Shown here piece after piece: positions 27,783 through 37,062 of a stretch of DNA of 64,000 nucleotides. How positions within the stretch are numbered: position 1 is the first letter of the stretch; the number at the start of each line of letters is the position of its first letter. Under the pieces are notes generated by a model, which was given only the letters and a program-made list of their open reading frames with translations, was not told the origin of the DNA and made no database searches. A program made the position numbers and the translations under genes. Source of the stretch: Actinomycetes bacterium (GTDB taxonomy: Bacteria; Actinomycetota; Acidimicrobiia; Acidimicrobiales; JAMCPL01); assembly GCA_021846515.1 (NCBI GenBank), contig JAJZWU010000004.1:33382-97381 (forward strand), in the 5' to 3' direction.

Positions 27783-29717
27783 TCACCAGATAGTAGGAGT
27801 CTTAAACCATTTCTTCACGTGGGTACTCGATCTATTAAAGAAAAATGCCCATATAAGCAAGCACAATCCAAGCAGAGCTGCAAGGCCGACTGCCCACCAC
27901 CACAACCAGCCTTTCCATGGCTTACCGGTAGAAACAACCGGCACTGTAGGTTGAATGGTACTTGTATTATCGGAATGGGTCCCAGTGCTGCCGGTGCTAC
28001 CGGCAGGTGCGGCTGGGTTGTGCGTGGAAGGAGGTGTTACGGTTGTCAATTTGGTTGGTGGTGGACAGGTAGGCTTCTCTGATGTAGCAGACGTTGATGG
28101 AGAGGTGCTTGCTACAATCAACTGGCACCCTGCAGGCACATTTACAGAGATCATACATCCATCCAGAAAAACACTGCTGGTCTTATACGAAACGAGTTGA
28201 CAACTGGGTTTAACTGGGTGATCGTTAATGCTGACGTATCTTATGGTGTGAGGCTGAAGGGTACTTCCACCACTATGTACCACCACGCCTCCCCAAAATG
28301 TAGCAATCCCCCCTGGGCCGTCTATAGTAGCACTCAGCTTGCCCGCGGATGAAAGCATAGATACCAACCTTCCGGGTACGCTATCTATGTGCGGAAGACC
28401 CAAAATTTGGGCACGTATACTGTCAGGATGAAGCGATCCATCAAGATTGACAAGCGACCAATTGTACCAATAGCCCGTTCTCTGTTTCCATAGCCAGAAT
28501 GCAGATCCGACCCGATAGGTATTTTGCAGTGAGATTTGATCGTAAAGCCACTTATTCCATGCAGTAGTTGGGTTTGATCCAAATTCATCTACTACCAACG
28601 GAGCGCCAAAAACGGCAGCTTCTTGAGCAGCATATGAATACGATGATTGTAGGTCAGAAAATGTGACCGACGAGCTGAATGGGGGAGAGAACACCCCCGT
28701 ATACATGTGAACTGCATATACGAGATTGGAATCACTGGAGAACTTTACTGCATCTGGCAATGCATCGTTTAGGAAATTACGAATTACTGAAGGTTCAAAC
28801 CATATAGGAGCTACGATGCCAGCACCTCTCAGGCCATTGATCATTCTACGATAGAATGGGTAGAGTGACTGCTGCTCAAAAATGCCAGGACCGGTAGGAT
28901 TTGGCTCGTTCATCAGTTCCACGCCCACGATATTGTTGGATCGTGCCGTTGCACCTGCCGCCTTGGCAACTGCAACGGCTGCCTGTAGGTACCACTGTTG
29001 CAACGGTTTACCATGAACGGTTATATCTGCCCAGAAATTGCGAAATGCGTTATATACACAGGGTGTATCTATAACGTTGGGAGTACAGGATGCACCGTCG
29101 TCTACTACCGCCCATGATGGTGCGCCGTCACATTCACGTCTTGTACAGAGCGTGGCGCTGTAATTATCTTGATGCATATCTACCAGTACTCCGATACCGT
29201 ATGTAGCTGCCCAGTTGACTACTTGGACTACTTTGTCCAGATACTGTTGATTGATTACACCCGGCGAGGGCATTATCTCGCTCCATGATACAGGCAACCT
29301 CAAGAAATTAAACCCCAGGGCAGCCATCTCTGCGAGGTCACTTGAGTCTACGGGCGGTGCTTCACCGTAGTCGCTGGGATACTGGACGAGAGCATTATCG
29401 GCAACTCCACGTAGTAGAACGAAGTTACCCTGTCCGTTGGCAAGGTATGGGGTGTATCCGTATGGATGCTCGACGTGCAGACCGGTAACGGTACACTTAA
29501 TTTGATGACAACCGGAATTGGACACTTGGACAGATGAACTTCCATAAGACGAGGTTACATATTGAAGATGCCGAGGCGCAGAAGAGGACAACTGTGTATA
29601 TATTGCAGAACTCGGATGAGTGTGTGCAGGAGACACACCTACAGTATAGATACTCAACGCTTCTGCCAGCACGCAAAGACCAATCAGAGAGCCTCTTGCT
29701 TTGGTAAATATCTCCAT
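27783..29717 (-). CDS. Membrane-anchored glycoside hydrolase family 5 (endoglycoceramidase-like)
   Basis: GH5 TIM barrel with conserved parts in order: GFNFLRLPVSWSEIMP, GVLVDMHQDNYSATLC, VGVELMNEPNPTG (acid/base Glu), VYAVHMYTG, and PLVVDEFGSNP (nucleophile Glu). DMHQDNYS is typical of the endoglycoceramidase-like branch. A hydrophobic N-terminus (SLIGLCVLAEALSIYTVGVS) serves as signal, and a C-terminal helix (WWWAVGLAALLGLCLLIWAFFF) followed by basic residues should retain the enzyme at the membrane after a Ser/Thr/Pro linker. The track start is 29777; ATG 29717 places the signal correctly. Substrate: glycolipid or glycan outside the cell. Confidence 0.82.
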   Translation of the reverse strand: MEIFTKARGSLIGLCVLAEALSIYTVGVSPAHTHPSSAIYTQLSSSAPRHLQYVTSSYGSSSVQVSNSGCHQIKCTVTGLHVEHPYGYTPYLANGQGNFVLLRGVADNALVQYPSDYGEAPPVDSSDLAEMAALGFNFLRLPVSWSEIMPSPGVINQQYLDKVVQVVNWAATYGIGVLVDMHQDNYSATLCTRRECDGAPSWAVVDDGASCTPNVIDTPCVYNAFRNFWADITVHGKPLQQWYLQAAVAVAKAAGATARSNNIVGVELMNEPNPTGPGIFEQQSLYPFYRRMINGLRGAGIVAPIWFEPSVIRNFLNDALPDAVKFSSDSNLVYAVHMYTGVFSPPFSSSVTFSDLQSSYSYAAQEAAVFGAPLVVDEFGSNPTTAWNKWLYDQISLQNTYRVGSAFWLWKQRTGYWYNWSLVNLDGSLHPDSIRAQILGLPHIDSVPGRLVSMLSSAGKLSATIDGPGGIATFWGGVVVHSGGSTLQPHTIRYVSINDHPVKPSCQLVSYKTSSVFLDGCMISVNVPAGCQLIVASTSPSTSATSEKPTCPPPTKLTTVTPPSTHNPAAPAGSTGSTGTHSDNTSTIQPTVPVVSTGKPWKGWLWWWAVGLAALLGLCLLIWAFFFNRSSTHVKKWFKTPTIW

Positions 29718-29775
29718 TGGCAAAATAATAGTATAAATTGTGGCTAATTTGGAACGATGGAAGAAGCGAGCAGTC

Positions 29776-29938
29776 ATGAGTGGTGCATATCAGGTAGTAG
29801 TGGGAGACAGAGGGCGAGTGGTTATTCCCCAGGAACTAGCTACGCGATATGGTACGCTCAAATTTGAAAGACATTAACCCTTTGGATGAACTCTTGGCCG
29901 AACGGCGTGCCAACGCGCTGAGGGAGGAACTCGACTGA
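29776..29938 (+). pseudogene. AbrB/VapB-type antitoxin remnant
   Basis: ATG 29776 opens a frame reading YQVVVGDRGRVVIPQELATR, the N-terminal beta-hairpin of AbrB/MazE/VapB antitoxins. It stops at 29875-29877. A different frame then reads LDELLAERRANALREELD up to TGA 29936-29938, which is the typical C-terminal tail of VapB proteins. The middle of the gene is gone, leaving a frame shift. No toxin (PIN) gene follows. It overlaps the upstream region of the GH5 gene. Confidence 0.6.
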
Positions 29939-29970
29939 ACGTGTTTGATGCTTTTGCAAGATAGTTCCCG

Positions 29971-32040
29971 TCAGAGCTCAGCTTTTGCCAGATCAGCAAT
30001 CGTGAGTCCCAATTTTGCTGCTGCCGATTGAATGGAATCCGATATACCCTGAGCAGAGATCCCGGCTGATTCAAGAATCTGATCAGGCTTGCCGTGCTTA
30101 AGGTGTTCTCTTGGCAACCCTAGGCAGAGGTGATATGGCGGTCTGCTCCGGCTGTCGATTATGCTCAGGCTACCATCTGCACTTAGATCATTAACCGCAA
30201 CCATGCTACTATTTGCAGCCAGCCTGTCCGAATTAGCGGAAAGAAACAGATCCATAAGCGACTGGTACAGGTAACTGCCTGCGCCCCCATACTTTATTCC
30301 ATCCTCTACGGTTACGACCAGAGAGTGTCCCATGGCATCGGCAAGCATAGCCGCATCTGGTGGAAATACTGCCTGCACATCCCACAGGGTAGCGCTAATG
30401 CCCTGCTGCGATAGCAGTTTTAATGCTTCTTGGGCATACGGTACAACCTTACCAACGGCCATGATGCATACCTGACTGCCGTGGTTGAGTAGGCGGGCAT
30501 GTAGTCCATCAGTAGAAGGCTTTTCAAATTCAATGGGTGGTGTTTTTGGAAAACGAATAGCCACTGGCCCTCCCAGCTTATATGCTTCTTTCAACATTTG
30601 CTCTATATCTTCAGGACATGAGGGTGTCAAAATGGTCATACCGGGAATTGCGGTGAGCAGAGCAAGGTCATAAGCACCGTTATGGGAGGGGCCGTCATCT
30701 CCGGTAATCCCGGCACGATCCAGAGTCAGTATTACAGGAAGATTGTGCAGTGAAATATCCAGATTGGCCTGATCAAATGCCCTACTGAAAAATGTTGAGT
30801 ATATTGCCACCACGGGCCTCATGCCTACCATGGCCATTCCCCCTGCAGCGATCAGGGCGTGTTCCTCGGCAATACCAACGTCAAAGAAACGTTCAGGAAA
30901 TAAATCTTTGAAGGGCAATAGGCCGGTAGGTCCCGGCATGGCTGCTGTGATGGCGACGACCTCTTTGTGAAGTTTCCCCAATTCGACGAGGGCGTTGGAG
31001 AATGCCTCGGTATAGGTCTGGATATGAGACCTGTGGTTAAGAGCTTGCTGTGATGCAGCAGACGGGGCAGTGGAAGAAGTGGTAGATGAAATGGAGATGC
31101 CTGATGAGGCTGTGGATAAGGCATCATCTTCGTTGATCGTATTGGGTTTTACGTCATGAAGTCGCTGAATATTATCATTCTCCGCTGGAGCATATCCCTT
31201 ACCTTTCATGGTCAATACGTGTAATAAAATGGGACCTTGCCAGATAGATGCCCGCCTGAGAGCTTCTTCCAGTTGGGATAAATTGCTGGAATCAATGGGA
31301 CCTGCATACCTTATGCCCAGGGCCTCAAAGAATTGATGGGGAGCGGCCATTTCGCGCAATGCCGAGGTTACCCGGTGGATGGATTCGTATGCCGCATCAC
31401 CGATAGCAGGCATATTTTTTACAACTTGGCGAAACCTTTCACGAGTTTTCACGTAATTCGGGTAGAGTCTGAGAGAAGTAAGCCCGCTCGAAAGTCTGGA
31501 GATGGTTGGAGCGTACGATCTTCCGTTGTCGTTCAGCACGATCATTACCCGCTCCTGTGAGTGGCCTATGTTATTGAGAGCTTCATAGGCTATTCCACCG
31601 GTAAGCGATCCGTCTCCCACAACCGCGATAACTTTTCGATCGTCTGCCATTAGCCGCAGTGAGGCTGCCATACCATATGCATACGATAGTGCCGTAGAGG
31701 CATGTGAATTTTCTATCCAATCATGTGGTGATTCTGTTCGAGAAGGGTATCCTGACATGCCGCCGGGTTGCCTAAGGGTAGAGAACTCCCTTGTTCTGCC
31801 GGTAAGCAACTTATGAACATAGGCCTGATGACCGGTGTCAAAAAGAAGTATATCGCGTGGCGAGTTGAATACCCTATGGAGCGCGATAGTAAGTTCTACA
31901 ATTCCGAGGTTTGACCCCAGATGTCCACCGTTTTTGATTACCGTTGCTATGATAGTTTGGCGAATTTCTTCAGCCAACGTGATTAAATCATCATAGGAAA
32001 CAGTGCGCAGGTCGTCAGGGCTGTTGATTAGCTCCAGCAT
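29971..32040 (-). CDS. dxs: 1-deoxy-D-xylulose-5-phosphate synthase
   Basis: Thiamine-diphosphate enzyme that joins pyruvate and glyceraldehyde-3-phosphate, the first step of the MEP isoprenoid pathway. The TPP site is VVGDGSLTGGIAYEALNN, the N-terminus has GGHLGSNLGIVELTIALH, and the transketolase pyrimidine domain contains FDVGIAEEHALIAAGGMAM. Odd point: a Ser/Thr-rich insert of ~30 residues (STASSGISISSTTSSTAPSA) separates the two domains. The track start 32100 is extended; ATG 32040 (MLELINSPDDL) fits the family N-terminus. Confidence 0.95.
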   Translation of the reverse strand: MLELINSPDDLRTVSYDDLITLAEEIRQTIIATVIKNGGHLGSNLGIVELTIALHRVFNSPRDILLFDTGHQAYVHKLLTGRTREFSTLRQPGGMSGYPSRTESPHDWIENSHASTALSYAYGMAASLRLMADDRKVIAVVGDGSLTGGIAYEALNNIGHSQERVMIVLNDNGRSYAPTISRLSSGLTSLRLYPNYVKTRERFRQVVKNMPAIGDAAYESIHRVTSALREMAAPHQFFEALGIRYAGPIDSSNLSQLEEALRRASIWQGPILLHVLTMKGKGYAPAENDNIQRLHDVKPNTINEDDALSTASSGISISSTTSSTAPSAASQQALNHRSHIQTYTEAFSNALVELGKLHKEVVAITAAMPGPTGLLPFKDLFPERFFDVGIAEEHALIAAGGMAMVGMRPVVAIYSTFFSRAFDQANLDISLHNLPVILTLDRAGITGDDGPSHNGAYDLALLTAIPGMTILTPSCPEDIEQMLKEAYKLGGPVAIRFPKTPPIEFEKPSTDGLHARLLNHGSQVCIMAVGKVVPYAQEALKLLSQQGISATLWDVQAVFPPDAAMLADAMGHSLVVTVEDGIKYGGAGSYLYQSLMDLFLSANSDRLAANSSMVAVNDLSADGSLSIIDSRSRPPYHLCLGLPREHLKHGKPDQILESAGISAQGISDSIQSAAAKLGLTIADLAKAEL

Positions 32041-32167
32041 GTGCAAGTTCCAGTTTTGCAGTTTGTAATGCTCATAACTATAAGTTAGCGCGTTTGGCAT
32101 ATAGGGAATAATCGCCCCTGAATCGACCCTTATTGCCCAACGGTGACTCTCCGTGGCATGCCGTCAC

Positions 32168-33352
32168 TCAATAATGGTTCTTCGTGCTTGCTATACCTGC
32201 AGTGACGTCCTCGAGTTTGGAAATAAGTATTTTTATATCCTGTTCACGGGTTGCCCAACCTATTGAAACCCTCAATGTCGAATCGGCATCTATTCCAAGA
32301 GCAGAGAATCCGCTGGGAGGAGAGAACGGCTCTGCCGAGCACGACGAACCGGAGTGAACCGATATACCTTCTTTGTCCAGTCCGATCAACACAGCTTCAG
32401 CCCTGACGCCGCGCAATGAAACCAATAGGTAGTTGGAAGCCATATTGTAATCGAATGAGAGTAAATCCATATACGGACTCTGCTCAACGAATATACGCAG
32501 CGGTTTCAATAACTCACGGTAATTTTCCAGCTCCGAAGCAATAAGGTTGCCTTCTGACAACTGGCGGCAAACAGCGCCAAAGGCATGAATGCCCAGGTAA
32601 TTCTCCATGCCGGCTCTTCTCATGCGCTCTTGAGAAGCACCTACAATGATCGGCTTAACTCGAATATTCCGCTTGACAATCAATGCACCGGCACCTGGAA
32701 ATGCACCCAGCTTATGTGCCGTCATGCTCACGTAATCTGCATCACGCAATCTCCCTTCGAGCAGCTCATAGCCGACACCATTGCAGGCATCTACATGAAC
32801 GGGAGTTTCAAATTGCCTACATATGTCAATTATCTCTTGAAATGGCTGGACGGCGCCAGTTTCATGATTGATTACCTGGCAGTTTACCATGCCCACAGTG
32901 ACCTTCTTGCGCCTGAAATCTACAAGTATACTTCGTAATGCGTCTATATCTGGCTGTGCTGTAGCTGAATTGATTGGGACGTAGTGTGGAGTTCCCCATA
33001 GCTTTGCTGCCAGCCGAACCGACGAGTGATCAAGCTCGGTACACAAAATTGCATTCCTGGGTTCATCAGAATTATGACGAGCGGCATTGTATACAGCCAA
33101 GTTGACCGCCTCGGTACCTGAAGAGGTAAAGACTACATTGCGTGCTTTGGCGCCCATAAGACCACCCACGTCTTCACGGGCATGTTCTATGCACTCTCTT
33201 ATTGCCATTGCTTCATAGTAGTTGCGCGATGGATCGCCAAACTCTCCCATATCAAGAAGTTCAGCTATAGCATTAACTGCTACATTACGAGGTGGAGATG
33301 TAGATGCATAATCGAGATAGATACGATCCAATTTCTCATGCTGATAGGCCAT
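32168..33352 (-). CDS. Cysteine desulfurase (NifS/IscS-like)
   Basis: PLP enzyme that takes sulfur from cysteine for Fe-S clusters or thio-cofactors. Signature parts: IYLDYASTSPP, FTSSGTEAVNLAVYNAA, the PLP Lys in MTAHKLGAFPGAGAL, and the persulfide Cys in VHSGSSCSAEP. The usual NNETG loop reads NHETGAVQPF here, a departure from most IscS proteins. The track start gives a 21-residue extension; ATG 33352 (MAYQHEK) is the likelier start. Its proximity to dxs makes supply of sulfur to Fe-S MEP enzymes conceivable, but that is only inference. Confidence 0.88.
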   Translation of the reverse strand: MAYQHEKLDRIYLDYASTSPPRNVAVNAIAELLDMGEFGDPSRNYYEAMAIRECIEHAREDVGGLMGAKARNVVFTSSGTEAVNLAVYNAARHNSDEPRNAILCTELDHSSVRLAAKLWGTPHYVPINSATAQPDIDALRSILVDFRRKKVTVGMVNCQVINHETGAVQPFQEIIDICRQFETPVHVDACNGVGYELLEGRLRDADYVSMTAHKLGAFPGAGALIVKRNIRVKPIIVGASQERMRRAGMENYLGIHAFGAVCRQLSEGNLIASELENYRELLKPLRIFVEQSPYMDLLSFDYNMASNYLLVSLRGVRAEAVLIGLDKEGISVHSGSSCSAEPFSPPSGFSALGIDADSTLRVSIGWATREQDIKILISKLEDVTAGIASTKNHY

Positions 33353-33421
33353 GCACCATTTTAACCCAGTGAGTAAAACTGCGGTTATTTTATGCCGCGC
33401 ACCGAGTACCGACAAGGCATG

Positions 33422-35959
33422 TCATTCCGCGGCGATGGCCGCCAGGACATCCAACTTTGCCGCCCGGCGGGCCGGCCAACTGGCGGCCACAAGTCCGAGC
33501 AGAACCGAGATGACCAAGAAGGCCACCATACTTGGCACGGGTACTACGATATCAGTGATCCCACTTGATTGAAGCGAATAAGCCAGGGCTATGCCGATGC
33601 CCGTTCCTACAATAATGCCGATAATAGCTCCGAACATGGAAAGGATTACCGATTCGCTCCGGATCATGGTACGAACTTGTCTCCTTTTCATACCAACAGC
33701 ACGAAGCAGCCCAATCTCGTGGGTGCGCTCAAAAACTGACAATACCAGCATATTCGCTATCCCTATTAACGCTATGAGTACCGCTAAAGCCAACAAGGCA
33801 TAGACCAATCCAAGCAACTTGTCGATCTGAGCCAGTTGGGACTTTTCGAACTGTGTTCTGGTTTGAACCCATACATTTGGATAGGGTACCAGCACATGCT
33901 CGATTTTTTGCTGAACCGCCGGATGGCCATTGGTCTTCAATAACACTGCAGTCGGAAGTGGGTTCTGATAATGATGCAGGTAAAATGAATTGCTTACAAG
34001 GTAGCTCCCGATAAGCGAGTTTGGTTGATAGATCCCGCCAATGCGCATCGTTGAGCGACCTGTAAGTGCAAATTTAACCGGAACCTTATCGCCGACCGAA
34101 AGGTGATCGGACTTGGACGTAGAGGAGCTAATGAGCAAGTCGCCAGAGGAAAGTGCCTGGGAGGTACCTGCTACTATATGTAGGACTACTGTACCGGCCA
34201 AATGGTGGGTCGACACTGACTCAAGAGTCTCTAAGGTATGCCGGAATCTAAACTGGCCAGTCAGAGGCGTGCCGCCGTAGATCATGTCCGTCGAAACAAC
34301 ACCGGGTATAGTAGACACTGCCTTCGGTATTGCAGAGCTAAATCCGACTGATGCTACACTGCTTGTCCTACTTGAAACGATCAAATTAGCGGTAACGGCG
34401 TTATCCACGCTGCTGGTAGCTGTTCCGGACATTGATGCACCAAGAACTGCAACGGCAGATACGACCGCTAAACCGACCATAAGAGCAGAAGCGGTTTGTG
34501 CGGTGCGTCTTGGGTTGCGCATAGAGTTTTCATGACCCAGCTTGCCTGCCACTCCCAAGGTTCGAACGAGAAAACTCCCTATTACATTTGCAAAAGGACG
34601 GGAAAGCGCTGGAGCAAGCATTGCCACGCCAATGAAAATACTTAGTGCACCAATACCCACAAATAAGATGGTCGATAGCACGAGCCCAAGTCCAAGAGCA
34701 GCCATACCGAGCAAAGAAACGAAAGCTCCCCATATAAAACGGTGGTGAAACAACAGGCTATCTGATTGCTGGCCGCCCATAGCAATGACCGGAGAAATCC
34801 GTGTGGCACGATGGGCTGGAATGATGGCTGCGATCACCGTCACTCCCATACCGCCTATAATCGACACAACAATGGTACGCGCGGCAATAACCGGAGTTCC
34901 AGAAGGAAGCGAGATGCCAAATCCTCTCAAAAGCACCTCGATACCGATAGCAGCAAGCACACCCAGACCAAGACCGGCAAGGGACGAGAAGAGTCCCAGG
35001 ATCGCGGCCTCCAGAAGCACTGAACTAAATACTTGTCTACGGCTCGCGCCGACAATACGCAGGAGCGCCAGTTCCCGTATTCGCTGGCTTACAATTATAG
35101 AAAAAGTGTTTAGTATAGTAAATGCACCGACAAAGAGAGAAATAAGGGCAAAAATAAGCAGAACCGTCGAGAAAAACGAAAGTCCCTGATCAATAACCGT
35201 GGTCTCTTCATTTACAACAGTTTGACGCGTTGCCACATCCACACCACGAGGAAGAATGCGATCTATGCTTCGTTCGACAACGGCCTTGTTCGCATTCGGA
35301 GCTGCAACCACGTAAATGTCGTTAAATAGACCGGTCTCTCCAAAGATTGACTGAGCAGTGGGAGTATTAAATCCGGCTAAGGTTGCCCCAGCCAGATTAG
35401 TGGCAGCACCAAAACGGGTGATGCCAGTTATTGTAAAGGTTCTCGGTGGACCGGCAAGAAGTATTCTGACCTGCTGACCCACCTTGAAGTGGTATTTCTG
35501 TGCAGTAGCTGCATCCATAACGACATCGTTAGAGGTCGTAGGCATTCTGCCTTCTGCTACATGTAAATAGGATATATGAGAATTGAGGGCAAGGGACACC
35601 CCTATGGTGGGGGCACCACTATTCGATATAGCCTTACCTTTGTGTGATACAAACTGCGCATAGCCTATTACGGAACCACTGGCATACTTGACACCCGGTA
35701 CTTTCTTGATTTTGGGAAGAAGCGACTCAGGAATAGGATTGCGTACCGCTCCTCCAGCATCGTTGAGCTGGGCAACGCCGCGCACCTGAAAATCGAACCC
35801 CTGGTATACATTACTGAAAATCGACGCGAAAGTACTATGCAGAGTGTCATTTAATATGTATGTTCCAGAGACAAAGGTGACTCCAAGTATTATAGCAATA
35901 GCAGTCAGAGCTAGACGCATCTTGTGTGCAAGAATGCCTTTTACGGTTATCCTCCACAC
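33422..35959 (-). CDS. ABC transporter permease, FtsX/MacB type
   Basis: An 845-residue permease with two FtsX domains. N-terminal helix (HKMRLALTAIAIILGVTFVSGTYIL), large external MacB-like domain, a cluster of three helices (residues ~260-400), a second external domain, and three final helices with LLRAVGMKRRQVRTMI. ELALLRIVGASRRQVF in the first half is the matching coupling segment. Such proteins export lipids, peptides or lipoproteins, or transmit signals to wall hydrolases. GTG start one base after the ATPase stop. Confidence 0.9.
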   Translation of the reverse strand: MWRITVKGILAHKMRLALTAIAIILGVTFVSGTYILNDTLHSTFASIFSNVYQGFDFQVRGVAQLNDAGGAVRNPIPESLLPKIKKVPGVKYASGSVIGYAQFVSHKGKAISNSGAPTIGVSLALNSHISYLHVAEGRMPTTSNDVVMDAATAQKYHFKVGQQVRILLAGPPRTFTITGITRFGAATNLAGATLAGFNTPTAQSIFGETGLFNDIYVVAAPNANKAVVERSIDRILPRGVDVATRQTVVNEETTVIDQGLSFFSTVLLIFALISLFVGAFTILNTFSIIVSQRIRELALLRIVGASRRQVFSSVLLEAAILGLFSSLAGLGLGVLAAIGIEVLLRGFGISLPSGTPVIAARTIVVSIIGGMGVTVIAAIIPAHRATRISPVIAMGGQQSDSLLFHHRFIWGAFVSLLGMAALGLGLVLSTILFVGIGALSIFIGVAMLAPALSRPFANVIGSFLVRTLGVAGKLGHENSMRNPRRTAQTASALMVGLAVVSAVAVLGASMSGTATSSVDNAVTANLIVSSRTSSVASVGFSSAIPKAVSTIPGVVSTDMIYGGTPLTGQFRFRHTLETLESVSTHHLAGTVVLHIVAGTSQALSSGDLLISSSTSKSDHLSVGDKVPVKFALTGRSTMRIGGIYQPNSLIGSYLVSNSFYLHHYQNPLPTAVLLKTNGHPAVQQKIEHVLVPYPNVWVQTRTQFEKSQLAQIDKLLGLVYALLALAVLIALIGIANMLVLSVFERTHEIGLLRAVGMKRRQVRTMIRSESVILSMFGAIIGIIVGTGIGIALAYSLQSSGITDIVVPVPSMVAFLVISVLLGLVAASWPARRAAKLDVLAAIAAE

Positions 35960-35960
35960 G

Positions 35961-36731
35961 TCAGCTTGCCAGGTTCCTCATTTGCTCAAGAACCGAATCG
36001 GCAGTGGGGTGTTCGAGACTACCAACCACATTTCCGTCGGCTAAAAAGACGACTCGATCTGCATATACTGCGCTTCGTGGATCGTGGGTAACCATTACTA
36101 TAGACTGGTGCAGCTCGTCTACCGACATACGTAGAAACGACAAGACTCCGGTAGAGGTATTTGAATCGAGATTCCCGGTTGGTTCGTCGGCAAATACAAG
36201 ATCTGGCCGATTGATAAGTGCACGGGCACATGCGATTCGTTGTTGTTGACCTCCTGAAAGTTCACTTGGATGCCTGGCAAGCCAATCACCAATTCCAATT
36301 TGTCCCACCAAGTAATCAAACCAATCCTTATCGGCTTTCTTGCCGGCAAGATCAAGGGGCAATGTGAGGTTCTCAGCTGCAGTCAGAGTCGGTACAAGGT
36401 TGAAAGATTGAAAAACAAAGCCCACCCGATCACGGCGTAATTGAGTCAATTCTACATCGTTCAGACCGCTGATATCTATACCCCCGATAAATGACTTGCC
36501 CGAAGTGGGGCTGTCCAGACCGGCCATACAATGCATAAGTGTGGATTTTCCTGATCCCGACGGGCCCATAACCGCAGTAAAGCGACTCTGCTCAAACGCT
36601 ATAGTAACGTTGGCCAGAGCGTTGACTGCGGTCTGGCCTGTTCCGTAGATCTTATGTAAATCTACCGCATGTGCTGCGGGAGTAGGAGATATATCGTTCA
36701 AAGGCTTTTCAGGGGAAACAAAGGTATTCAT
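35961..36731 (-). CDS. ABC transporter ATP-binding protein, LolD/MacB type
   Basis: ATPase partner of the downstream permease. Walker A is GPSGSGKST, the Q-loop region is FVFQSFNLVPTLTAAENL, the signature is ELSGGQQQRIACARAL, and Walker B is LVFADEPTGNLD. ATG 36731 (MNTFVSPEK) gives a 256-residue protein; the longer track start adds 26 residues without homology. With the permease 1 bp away the pair is a complete type-VII exporter of unknown cargo. Confidence 0.92.
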   Translation of the reverse strand: MNTFVSPEKPLNDISPTPAAHAVDLHKIYGTGQTAVNALANVTIAFEQSRFTAVMGPSGSGKSTLMHCMAGLDSPTSGKSFIGGIDISGLNDVELTQLRRDRVGFVFQSFNLVPTLTAAENLTLPLDLAGKKADKDWFDYLVGQIGIGDWLARHPSELSGGQQQRIACARALINRPDLVFADEPTGNLDSNTSTGVLSFLRMSVDELHQSIVMVTHDPRSAVYADRVVFLADGNVVGSLEHPTADSVLEQMRNLAS

Positions 36732-37061
36732 GATGGTATTATCCAATGCTAGCAGACGAGGTTTCAAGTCAATCTCTCTTCGTGGTATTTCGCGAAAAAC
36801 ACCAATCACCTGGCGCCAGCGAGTGCTCCTTCTTCTCTGAAGGGCAAGCTGACTGCAGTGGCAAGGACTGCATGTGATGAGGAACGTCTCTTCTCGACCG
36901 GTGAAACCTGGAAGGTCTCATGACTACCGTCCCTTTGGTAGTTATCACGGCAGCCAAAAATCAGGATATGATGTGAAAATGAACAATCCAATAAAGTCCA
37001 AGATGGACTTAGTCTTCCAGCGAATAATTACGGTTTCCGAAGCTACTGAGGCTATTAGCTG
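36732..37061. other. Divergent gap between the ABC ATPase and mrp
   Basis: About 330 bp. It contains several small hairpins, e.g. ACTACC/GGTAGT near 36924-36943. I compared it by eye with SAM, FMN, TPP, cobalamin and c-di-GMP riboswitch cores and saw no match. It also holds the micro-ORF listed next. Confidence 0.4.
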
Positions 37062-37062
37062 A
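36979..37062 (+). CDS. Possible 27-residue leader ORF coupled to mrp
   Basis: ATG 36979 to TGA 37060-37062 would encode MNNPIKSKMDLVFQRIITVS and a short tail. Its stop overlaps the mrp ATG as TGATG, the same junction seen at hemC/cobA. No homology is recognised. It could couple translation of mrp or be chance. Confidence 0.3.
   Translation: MNNPIKSKMDLVFQRIITVSEATEAIS

Noticed and set aside
36810-36978. Possible riboswitch before mrp or the ABC ATPase
   Set aside because: Small hairpins exist, but no conserved core of the SAM, TPP, FMN, cobalamin or c-di-GMP classes could be matched by eye; a covariance-model search would decide.
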